DNA of 64,000 nt from Diphasiastrum complanatum (Eukaryota > Streptophyta > Lycopodiopsida > Lycopodiales > Lycopodiaceae): positions 33,981,683 through 34,045,682 of the forward strand of contig CM055101.1 of NCBI GenBank assembly GCA_029204225.1, in the 5' to 3' direction. Below are positions 22,849-31,491 of this stretch, piece after piece. Within the stretch, counting starts at the first letter, position 1. Each line of letters begins with the position of its first letter. The position numbers were made by a program, and so were the translations under genes. The notes beneath the pieces are model-generated. The model was not told where the DNA came from and made no database searches. It worked only from the letters and a program-made list of their open reading frames with translations.

Positions 22849-22906
22849 ATCAAATTTTCTATGTGTAAACTTAAACTCAGCTGCAAATACACATAGAGAA
22901 TTTGAT
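22849..22906 (+). other. 19-bp stem / 20-nt loop downstream of the histone-like gene
   Basis: 22849-22867 pairs with 22888-22906 at 18 of 19 positions, with a 20-nt loop. It begins 170 bases after the stop codon and may be a 3' UTR structure, a small-RNA precursor or a tiny MITE relic. Confidence 0.6.
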
Positions 22907-22989
22907 TCTTTACTACTATTATAGGCAAACTCAGTCAAGGATAGATACTTCTTTCAATGAGATCATTGTTAGAAAAAAAAAATGCTCAA

Positions 22990-23340
22990 AGAAAATGTCC
23001 CATCATCTGATTAGTTCTTTCCATCTGACAGTCCCATTTCAGGATGATTAGAAGAACCTAAGCTCAATGTCGTCTCTAGTCTAGCGAATTCGGCCGACCA
23101 AAAGTGATCGGTGAACTTCCAATCGCGATCGCTCACAATTTCACTCGACAATCTACACAAATATCTAAGCTAAATCAGAAGCCTTTGCGGTGGTCTTTAC
23201 TGAAATAAATTTAGGCAATTTGGTAAGACTATCGACCACTATCCAAATTGCATCATTTTGTTTATTCGTCTATGGTAATCCAACCACAAAATTCGTCAAA
23301 ATGCTATCCCATTGTAGAAAAGGTTCTGCGAAACTGTTAG
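22990..23340 (-). pseudogene. Ty3/gypsy integrase core scrap
   Basis: Minus-strand frames yield WIVVDSLTKLPKFISVKTTA, then in another frame SDRDWKFTDHFWSAEFARL and TTLSLGSSNHPE, matching the D(T/R)LTK-HFIPVKTT ... SDRDxxFTSxFW ... HPQTDGQ order of gypsy integrase. At least two frameshifts and several stops, some consistent with C-to-T decay. Cut on the right by the LTR at 23366. Confidence 0.7.
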
Positions 23341-23365
23341 AAAGGTTCTGCAAATTCTTCCTTAG

Positions 23366-24186
23366 TGTTGGGGGTATTTCCAACAAAGTGTAAATAAATA
23401 AAATCCTTCAATAAAATGTGTTGCGAGGGCATGACATCCTGCGTGTATAAGCCCATGGCCCAATGAGCATGCAATTGAAGTTGTAACTAAAATAAACTTG
23501 ACTTGGGCCTTGTAATTAAAATAAAACTAGAGGCCCAATGTCATTTTTAAACTTAGAGATCACTTTTTAGAGTTGGGTCCAAATTGAGACTCACATGAAT
23601 CTTGTGATTTCTAATGTACTTTTTGTGGACCCTTGGATCAAGTTGGGTCCAAGATGAATGGTTAGGATCATTGTGAATATTAGCCAATAAGATTGAGGGG
23701 CAAGGGCCTTCGCCATTTTATAAAAAGGCACCATTTGTACACTATTTGGATGCTTAACGAGAAGGAGAAAACTCTACCATTTTTGGAAGAGAAGCATCCT
23801 CATTTGCTATTCACTACTTGCTATTGCTCTTGATTGTGTTTTCCATTGCTTTCTATTGCCATGTTTATTGTTTGCCATAGTGAATGTTTTTCCATTAGCA
23901 AGCATAAGGAGCATTTGAGCTAACCTCCGCCCTCACTCTCTATCTCTCTCTTTCTCTTCCCTTCTCAATCTCTTCTTCTCCATTCCTTCTCTTCAACCAA
24001 AACTATGATGAATGTTAGTGTAGAGGAGTAGAGTTAAAGAGGAGTAGTATAGTGGTGAGTAGAGTTAAGGGAGAAAGTAGGAAATCAACTAAAAGTAGCA
24101 TCTATGCATAGTTAGGTACCTATCCAGTGATCTAACCTTTGTTGACAGGCGGAAGGGCTATACTACGAGAGATCTTCGACCCCACA
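23366..24186 (+). mobile_element. 5' LTR of a Ty3/gypsy element
   Basis: TGTTGG...CCCACA ends. Alignable by eye along its length with the reverse complement of the solo LTR 27653-28298, which is about 175 bases shorter. It is directly followed by a tRNA-Asp primer binding site, fixing it as a 5' LTR in plus orientation. It contains a TA-rich promoter-like stretch (cattttataaaaagg near 23716) and CT-rich tracts. Confidence 0.85.
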
Positions 24187-24205
24187 GTGGCGCCGTTGCC
24201 GGGGA
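24143..24205 (+). other. tRNA-Asp PBS with upstream tRNA-Asp complementarity
   Basis: 24188-24205 (TGGCGCCGTTGCCGGGGA) is complementary to the 3' end of plant tRNA-Asp(GUC) including CCA, as recalled. Just upstream, TGACAGGCGG and CTATACTAC (24143-24166) are complementary to its anticodon arm and 5' D-arm side. Confidence 0.7.
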
Positions 24206-25301
24206 TAGGTTTCCACTAACTAGTTTAGCTGCATTTTAGCTATTTTCTTGTTTTTTAGGTAGTTTAGGTAGATTTTTGGGAGTTTAGAGTTAGTTTTCTG
24301 TACTTTTCTGTGTTTGGACTGTTCACAGCTAGCGGAGAAGGTGTGAGAGGGTATAGGAGGCCCTGAACAACCTCTAAGGGCTTGAAACCCAAACCAATCA
24401 TCCAAAAAACTCAAAAAACACACCAATATGCATTTTGGAAGAAAAAAGAGCCAAAAAAGCTCATCAGATTTTTATATCTCCAGAATCAGTGGGAATTAAT
24501 CCTTGCATGACTGGCCGCAGCTCCAGGGTACTGTCCTAGACCTACATAGAAGCTTGCGAGAGTTCGTTCCAAGCAAATTGTAAAAATCAGAGAAAAATCA
24601 TAAAAAATTCAAAAAACCCTTGAAAAAATCCAAAAAAAATTCAAATCTATATAAAAGCTCTCGCAGAGCCCTCTGAAGTTCCATCTCAGTGAGACTAGGA
24701 CACAGAGAAGATTGTGAGAGTTAGTTTGATGAGTAAGTGCATGTGCGAGAGTTCCCAATGAAAAAAAGATGGGAAAGTACCAATGAACCCTTGCAGACAG
24801 TGAAATTTTTAGTTCCAATGGTCAAGAACTCTTGTAGAGGATTCTGAAGTTCCATCTCAGTGAGACCAGAACACAGAAGAGCTTGCGAGAGTTAGTTTGA
24901 TTCCAGTGAGCAGAAAATTGGATTTAAGTGCTAAAAAATCACTAAAAAGTGAAGATCCAGCAAATCCTTCCAGTAAGAACTCTTGCAGACCCTCTCAATC
25001 GATTCAGAATGTCAAATTACATCAGTGATGAAGCTTGCGAGAGTTAGTATGAAGATCTGGTGAAGATCAATCACAAAAAGTGATTCTGAACCCTCGCAGA
25101 TAGTGAAATTTTCACTTCTTGCGAGAGTTAACTCTCGTAGAGAATTCTATACTGAGATCTGACCCAGATCCAGCTACTGTGAAGCTTGCGAGAGTTACTT
25201 CCTAGAGATTTGAAAGATATCAAGTTTTTTACCTGCACAAACAGCTAAAGAACCCTCTCACAGCCAACCCTCACACAAGATAACCCTCGCAGACCAAATC
25301 A
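24206..25301 (+). repeat. Gypsy leader with CTTGCGAGAGTTA repeats
   Basis: No gene. GCTTGCGAGAGTTA recurs about seven times, interleaved with partly complementary AACCCTCGCAGA / AACTCTTGCAGA and a CTGAAGTTCCATCTCAGTGA block (24545-25290). Such a leader could fold into multiple hairpins. Confidence 0.65.
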
Positions 25302-26394
25302 GTGGAAAGATCTACATCAGATTCAGCTACTATCAAAATCTTAGGTCAATCAGTGCAAGGAGTAAAAATCTATCAAGAAAAAGCCACCGTAAAAGGTCTA
25401 AAATTCATTCTAGCCGATCAGATTGATCAGATCCTTGAAGATCCAGACTACATCCTACTATATAAGCAAGATCCAATCACTTTCGAACCCACATTGGATG
25501 AATCTGAGATTGGGATGATCAATAGCACGAAGGATAGAAAATCAGGCACCACACCTTCCCAGATTAGTAGTTGTGTAACAAGAGGCAGAACTGGAACCAG
25601 CACCAATGGATCCAATGGGCCAACCAGTACCTATCGCACCCTTGCATGCAGTTTGGAGAGCACCACGGATGGAGATACCAAAATACGACGGATCATCAGA
25701 TCTCATCCGATTCCTCTAGATCTACGAGCAAGCTTGTGAAATCTACGGCGAACGGACACCTGCAGAGAAGCTGATGCTATTTCCTATGTCCTTACTTGCA
25801 GTGGCTCAGGATTGGTTTTTTAACCTGTCAGAGGAAGAGAAATCCACTTGGAAAGTGGTTAAAGCGGATCTCATTACATGCTTTAAGCCAAGGAAGTTCC
25901 TGGAAGACCCGTTTCTCCTGCTGAGCAAAGTCAAGATGGAAAAACGAGAAAGGGTCCGGGACTATATTGAACGGGTTCAACATCTATCATCTGAGTGCAG
26001 TGCAGCCCTGACTCCCGATCATGCAATGATCATGTGGTTCCTAGCCGGACTACCACGAAGCATCATAAGAGAACTGAAATGACGGGAGCAGTACGCTACT
26101 ATGCAAGAAGCTATGGAAGAACCCAAAGTTGACAACGACAAGGCTAAAGAAGACAAATGGACAATCCAAAGTGACTCGATCAAAAGAAGTATCCAAGTCA
26201 CGACGAAGATCCTTCAGAAAAGAAAAACACAAGCATTGGAAAATCAGTCTCCCTCTTCAACCGGCCTCTTGCCATACATCTGCATCCAATCTTATGCCTA
26301 TCATTCACACCATTTACCATTGTCACCACTACCTATCCTTCCATCTGTTTGTGTATCACCAGTTACTGTTCTTCTAAGAAATCCCCAGTTTTGA
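25302..26394 (+). pseudogene. Ty3/gypsy gag
   Basis: The first frame starts MERSTSDSATIKILGQSV and runs to 25739. The capsid-like domain is in 25774-26082: AVAQDWFFNLSEEEKSTWK, FKPRKFLEDPFLLLSKVKM, RVRDYIERVQHL and MIMWFLAGLPRSIIRELK, then a stop, and a Lys/Glu-rich continuation to about 26230. It parallels the minus-strand gag at 10999-11613. The element is cut at about 26400 by copia sequence; no pol or 3' LTR belonging to it was found in plus orientation. Confidence 0.75.
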
Positions 26395-26419
26395 TAGTCT
26401 TACCGAAGCAGCTGATAGA

Positions 26420-26561
26420 TCATTGCAAATGTCCTGCGGAGACCAACTGCCACCTACAATGGATATCTTCACCAAATCATTGGAAAAGGACTTGTTCATG
26501 AAGCATAGGACATCACTTGGAGTGTTATCAAAGTCTATGCTAAAACTAGTTGAAGAGGGAG
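26420..26561 (+). pseudogene. Copia RNase H tail and polypurine tract
   Basis: Plus-strand reading gives IFTKSLEKDLFMKHRTSLGV, the typical copia RNase H end, followed by the purine-rich GTTGAAGAGGGAG that marks the start of a 3' LTR at 26562. The same tail occurs in reverse complement next to 54897. Confidence 0.7.
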
Positions 26562-26935
26562 TGTGAAAATTTGACTTTTTAAAGTCCATTAGTCTAAATT
26601 TCATTTGAATAAACACTTTTTGAAAGTGTGGGAAAGTGAAGGCGAGTTTGAGTAGATTCAAATTTAAATGTTGGATACTTTGAATCTAGACCCAAAAATA
26701 GTAGGGTTAGCATTTTGGAGGGAAAACCAAGTGGCCAAATAGGTTTTGGAACTGTTATAAAAGGAGGAAACTCGTGGAGAGACACATATTCTCTTTTCTC
26801 TATCTCATTTCATGCTTATATATGGTTCTCTTGGGTTCTACTATCCATTGGTGCATTATACTTGTGATTGCATGCAATTCTACGTGTAGAATGATCTATA
26901 TTTGTTATTTTTTGTACTTTTATTTCTCAATAAAA
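26562..26935 (+). mobile_element. Copia 3' LTR, truncated
   Basis: It starts TGTGAAAATTTGAC and matches the reverse complement of the LTR 48502-49139, including 'ggttctcttgggttcta' and 'ttggtgcat'. Its 3' part is missing: near 26935 the sequence passes into a different copia RT fragment. Confidence 0.7.
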
Positions 26936-26939
26936 GTAT

Positions 26940-27652
26940 GCTACTTCCATTCTTGGAAGATTCGGAATGAAAGATTGTAAAGGGATTGACACCCCTATGG
27001 AGCATGGTGTAAAAGTTTCAAATGAAAGTGATGAAGCATCCTTTGAGGACATCACACTTTTTAGAAAGCTTATAGGCTCTTTAATTTATTTGATAATCAC
27101 TAGACCAGATTTGAGTTATTGTGTAAGCAAGTTGAGTCAACATATGCAAGGTCCTTTAGTTTATCATTGGAAAAGTGCCAAAAGAGTGCTTAGATACATC
27201 TCTTGTACTAGATTTTTTGGCATTCTCTATCAAAGATCTAACTTGCACTTGAGAGCATACTCGGATTCAGATTTTGCAGGTGAAAAGATGGATAGAAAAT
27301 TTAGAAGTGCATTTGCTACTTTCCTATGTGGAGGAATGATATCTTGGCTTTCCAAAAAGCAAGATAGTATCTCACTTTCTTGTTGTGAAGCTGAGTACAA
27401 GGCATTGATATAAACAACAAAAGAACTCCTGTGGCTAAAAAGACTTTTGGAGGAGCTTCAAGTTATGAAGGCCAAGGAGATCCCTTGTACCTATTGTGAT
27501 AATCAAGCATCACAACAATTTGCTACAAAACCTATCTTCCATGCTAGAACAAAGCATATCGAGATAGCACATCACTTTGTAAGGGAGAAAGTGCAATCCA
27601 AGGAGGTCCAACTTCTTCATGTACCATCATCCTAGTGTATTGCTGATATCTT
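26940..27652 (+). pseudogene. Ty1/copia RT end and RNase H
   Basis: MKDCKGIDTPMEHGVKVS, then RKLIGSLIYLIITRPDLSYC and VLRYISCTRFFGILY, followed by RNase H: AYSDSDFAGEKMDRKF, ISWLSKKQDSISLS, CEAEYKAL, then TYCDNQASQQFATKPIFHAR and HFVREKVQSKEVQLLHVPSS. One stop separates the two frames at 27413. The gene is interrupted at ADI by a solo LTR; its continuation resumes at 28304. Same family as the minus-strand RT at 43961-44716. Confidence 0.85.
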
Positions 27653-28298
27653 TGTAGGGTCATAGATCTTGTGTAGTATAGCCCTCCCGCCTGTCAACAA
27701 GGGTTAGTTCACTGGATAGGCACCTAACTATGCATAGATGCTATTTTTAGTTAGTTTCCTACTTTGCATCTAACTCTACCTCCACTAACACTACTCACAC
27801 TAACTCTACTCCCCCAACTAACTTCATCATGATTTTGTGTGAAGAGAGAGGATAGAATAGAAGAGGAAGCAGAAGGAGAAGAGAGAGAGAGATGAGATGG
27901 AGGTTAGCTCAAATGCTCAATTCCATTGCTTATGGAAAAATATAAAATGGGAAAGGCCCTTGCCCCAAAATCCTATTGGCTAATATTTACATTGATCCTA
28001 TCCATTCATCTTGGACCCAACTTGATCCAAGGGTCCACAAAAAGTACATTGAAATTCACAAGATTCATGTGAGTCCTAATTTGGACCCAACTCTAAAAAG
28101 TAGTCTTCTAAGTTTAAAAGTGACTTTGGGCCTCTAGTTTTATTTCAATTCAAAGGCCCAAGTCTATTTTATTTTATTTACACTTAAACTTGCGTGCTCA
28201 TTGGGCCATGGGCTTACGTGCGTAGGATGCCATGCCTTCGCAACACATTTTATTGGTCAAATTTATTTATTTACAATTCATTGGGAATAACTCCAACA
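27653..28298 (-). mobile_element. Solo LTR of the gypsy family, TSD ATCTT
   Basis: The sense strand reads TGTTGG...CCCTACA. Perfect 5-bp TSDs ATCTT lie at 27648-27652 and 28299-28303. It inserted in the end of a copia RNase H gene; removing it rejoins the copia sequence to its PPT (AAGGAG) and LTR. Same family as the LTR at 23366, including the tRNA-Asp-like sequence (27673-27696). Confidence 0.9.
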
Positions 28299-28316
28299 AT
28301 CTTAACCACCAAGGAG

Positions 28317-28794
28317 TGTTGATCTGTCACTTCTAACTTGTTGATATGTCACTTCTAACTTGTTGATCATACTTGTTAATCTTGTGGTTAATATTCACAT
28401 TTTGATCCCACACATGTCGAACTTGTTCACACATGTGAATGGAAGCCAAAAGATTGTTTGTATATAGTTAGATCTAAGTTAGATCAATCTACACAAATGT
28501 AAACTAAATTTTTGACTAGAATCTATGAAATTGCCATTTGGCACTTTTTCCTTGTATGTAGCTATTACTTCCATGTGAATGAGTAAATGCTCCCACATGC
28601 TAAGATGCTATTGACATGTGTGAAGCTAGATGTACCTTGTCACATGCATCTATTCTCCTAGATCCTATTTTGTAGGGAAGATTCCTATTTTCAAGGAAGT
28701 AGCTGGATTCTAGCTAGTAGCATAAGTCAACTTTGTAATATGGGAATAACTTGCTCTTATTGGTGGATCTTAATAATGTGGCACTTTTCACACG
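28317..28794 (+). mobile_element. Copia 3' LTR, 5' part
   Basis: It starts TGTTGATCTGTCAC right after an AAGGAG purine tract and resembles 42992-43300 ('gagtaaatgctcccacatg', 'gtggcact.ttcacacgtg'). It is truncated at 28794, where another LTR begins. Confidence 0.65.
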
Positions 28795-29065
28795 TGCCAG
28801 ACCTGCTGAGGACACCTTTGGCATTTTGTAAGGCAGTGTTGCCTTTTTCGCTTGTCACAAAACACGTGTAAAAACAGTGTCACATTTTTTGCCTTTTCTT
28901 TGCTTGTGAGAATTTACTTGTATTTATGCAAACAGTCAAGTTTTATTCGTCCGTCTTATTTTACATGTAAATATGCAGACTGTGTGACAACATGAGTAAA
29001 AAATACAGCATGAATGGAGGCAGATTAAAATGGGATTTAGGAGAGTAGAGGAGATAAATTCAACA
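28795..29065 (-). mobile_element. Short copia 3' LTR
   Basis: Ends TGCCAG...AATTCAACA on the plus strand. On its right a minus-strand polypurine tract (ATTAAGGGGGG, 29066-29077) and copia RNase H mark it as a 3' LTR of a minus-strand element. The left boundary is inferred from a break in similarity to the neighbouring LTR. Confidence 0.5.
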
Positions 29066-30110
29066 CCCCCCTTAATCTGGATCCGTGAATGCCTTGATCT
29101 TCAGACTAAGCAATGCACAAAATTTGCTGTGTGCATTAACACTTAATGCTTTCGTGAATATATTGCAACCATGTCCTGCATTCTGCAGTATGTTAAGCTC
29201 ACCTTCTTTGTAGTGATATTTGACTTCAATGTGCTTACTCCTAGAGTGAAATCTAGGGTTAGCCAATAAGACAATAGCACTATGATTATCACAAAATAAA
29301 ATTGTAGGGCTGTACTGATACTGATTAATATCTGATAGTAAATTTCTCAACTAAAACGCTTCCTTGATAGATTGAGAAGCAGCAATGTATTATGTTTTTG
29401 TAGAAGAAAGTGCGATAGAGGTTTTCTTACAATTGTTCCATGAGATAGGACCGTCGTTGAAGAGGAATGTACATCCAGATGTGGGCTTACGATTGTCTAC
29501 ATCTCCTCCCTAGCGTGCATCAAAATATCCACTAAGCTGATGAAGATTGTCATTGCTGACATCTCCATAGCTTGCATCAGAATATCCACTAAGCTGATGA
29601 AGATTGTTGTTGCTGACATCTCCATAGTAGGTGCACTGGTCTATGGTAGCTCGAATATACCTCATGACTCTTATGAGAGCCTTCCAATGGGTAATGCCAA
29701 GATTAGCCATATATTGGCTGAGTGAGCTTACTGCAAAAAAAATATCTGGTCTTGTACAGACCATTGCGTAATTGATAAGGATACTCTCTCATCTACTCTG
29801 GCTTGGCCTGGGGACATTGGTCTTTTGACAAATGCAGGCCTGGATCCATTGGTGAGTGAGCTAATTTACAATTCATTAGATTGTATTTGTTAAGAACATT
29901 GTGAAAATACCTTTGTTTAGTGATGTAAATCAGTCGTTTTGCTCCATCTCTATGAATTTGAATGCCTAGACAGAAGTGAGCTTCATCCAGAACAATCATG
30001 TCAAACTCTGAAAACAGCATCTGCTTAGAATCCTTGACCAAATTGGTGTTGTTGCTAAAAAACAACGTATCATCCACATATAAGGTGATGATAATGAAGG
30101 ATTGCTGCAA
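29066..30110 (-). pseudogene. Ty1/copia RT end and RNase H
   Basis: Sense order: LYVDDTLFFSNNTNLV with the YVDD active site, FCLGIQIHRD and YNLMNCKLAHSPMDPGLHLS (30110-29793); then MVCTRPDIFFAVSSLSQYMA and VMRYIRATIDQCTYYGD (29764-29510); then RNase H: FCDNHSAIVLLANPRFHSRS, HIEVKYHYKEG and IFTKALSVNAHSKFCALL (29350-29072). A 57-bp tandem duplication (29517-29630) repeats the NLHQLSGYSDASYGD segment. The 5' part is missing. A different copia subfamily from the others here. Confidence 0.85.
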
Positions 30111-30188
30111 TGACTTGGAATAGATGTTGCAATTAGCTAGAGATCAAAGTCTAGTTGGCTGAGTGCCTCTTCGACTGTCGTCGGTTCA

Positions 30189-30361
30189 TGTTGAAAATTA
30201 TCACTTCTCACTTGAAATTGGTTATTGTAAATATTGATCAAACATTAGAATAATGTTGATGATCTGATTTTACCCATGTGGGGCCTGTTCTCACGTGTGA
30301 AAGGATGTACTTTTCATACTTGTATATATCTAAATTGATTTTGTATCAATCTAGTTAGTGT
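30189..30361 (+). mobile_element. Copia LTR, 5' piece split by gypsy insertion
   Basis: It starts TGTTGAAAATTATCAC. Sequence continues at 42992 once the gypsy element and one AGTGT copy are removed. Contains TCACGTGTGA at 30291-30300. Confidence 0.7.
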
Positions 30362-31367
30362 TGTGGTGGCCTAGTCGTTATAGATTTCCACAAAAATGAT
30401 GAATTATGTAGTATAAAAGGGTTGATCGTTCCCAAGAGAGAGACTAATCTCATCTTTTGCATGGTAAATATATATATGATGATAAATGGACTGGTATGTA
30501 TAAAATTCATAACGAATACTACAGCGACAGAACTGGTTATCCAAAGATATTTGGGTAAATTGACATCCAGGAACACCAATGATGAAATGTTTTGGTCAAG
30601 GTCTGTAAATGTAAGGATTATTTTATCTTTCAGGCTCTTCAGGCATCAAGGAAACAGTTAGAACTGACAGCAACTAGCAATTAGATTCAGCAAGCAGAAT
30701 CACATTAGCTAAAGATTCTTCTTAATCAAACACAGAGAACCAGTCTTTATCGTAGAAATAGAGCCTCAAACAATCCCGATATCTGAACACATAGCTCATT
30801 CAGAAATGTAAGAAGGTCTGCTAAGAAATGATGCTTAACAACTTCAGATAATACCCTACACACATTAGTCAGAATTGTTACTTGTTGATGTCACCTAAAA
30901 ATCCATGCTAGAGTAACTGAAATTCAGTATAATATAAGAAATGTGTGTGACGCAAACAAAACAGTATCACAATCATCCACAGATCATACAGAGTGTGTTC
31001 GCACATATGATAAGAAGTAATTCTGTGAAAGATAGCAGAAAGAAAAAAAATGCTCAAGCTATAGGAACTCGCTCTTCTCTCTATTGATACTCAGCTCTGC
31101 GTAGAAATGCGTCAGTACAATGGCACGAAGTGTATATAGGAACGATCACCGGCCTCAATGTCGTTTACGAACCGTTAAATGTCGGTTCTGGACTTCTATT
31201 GCGTCTCTTTAGAACGTCACAATTTCTACTTAAAATATGAATTTACAAAGTGCAAAATAGGCCTTTATATGTATTTAGGCACTATAGCACATTTTACGTA
31301 CATGGAAATTGAAAATTTTTACAATATATGACATAACTTGGATAATGTGAAATCATAAGTCTCCACA
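30362..31367 (-). repeat. 3' LTR of the gypsy element
   Basis: Matches 41976-42986. A polypurine tract (minus strand GAGGAAGGGGATA, 31368-31380) abuts it, marking the 3' side. Neither LTR carries a convincing ORF. Confidence 0.92.
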
Positions 31368-31491
31368 TATCCCCTTCCTCAATTGTGCAGTGGCTCGCCA
31401 ACAATCTGATTTACATCCTTCTTTGTCTTTTACGGCTAGCTGGCTTGCTGTGGAAAATTGCCTTGGCTCGAGCTTCATTCTCTTTGTTTTC

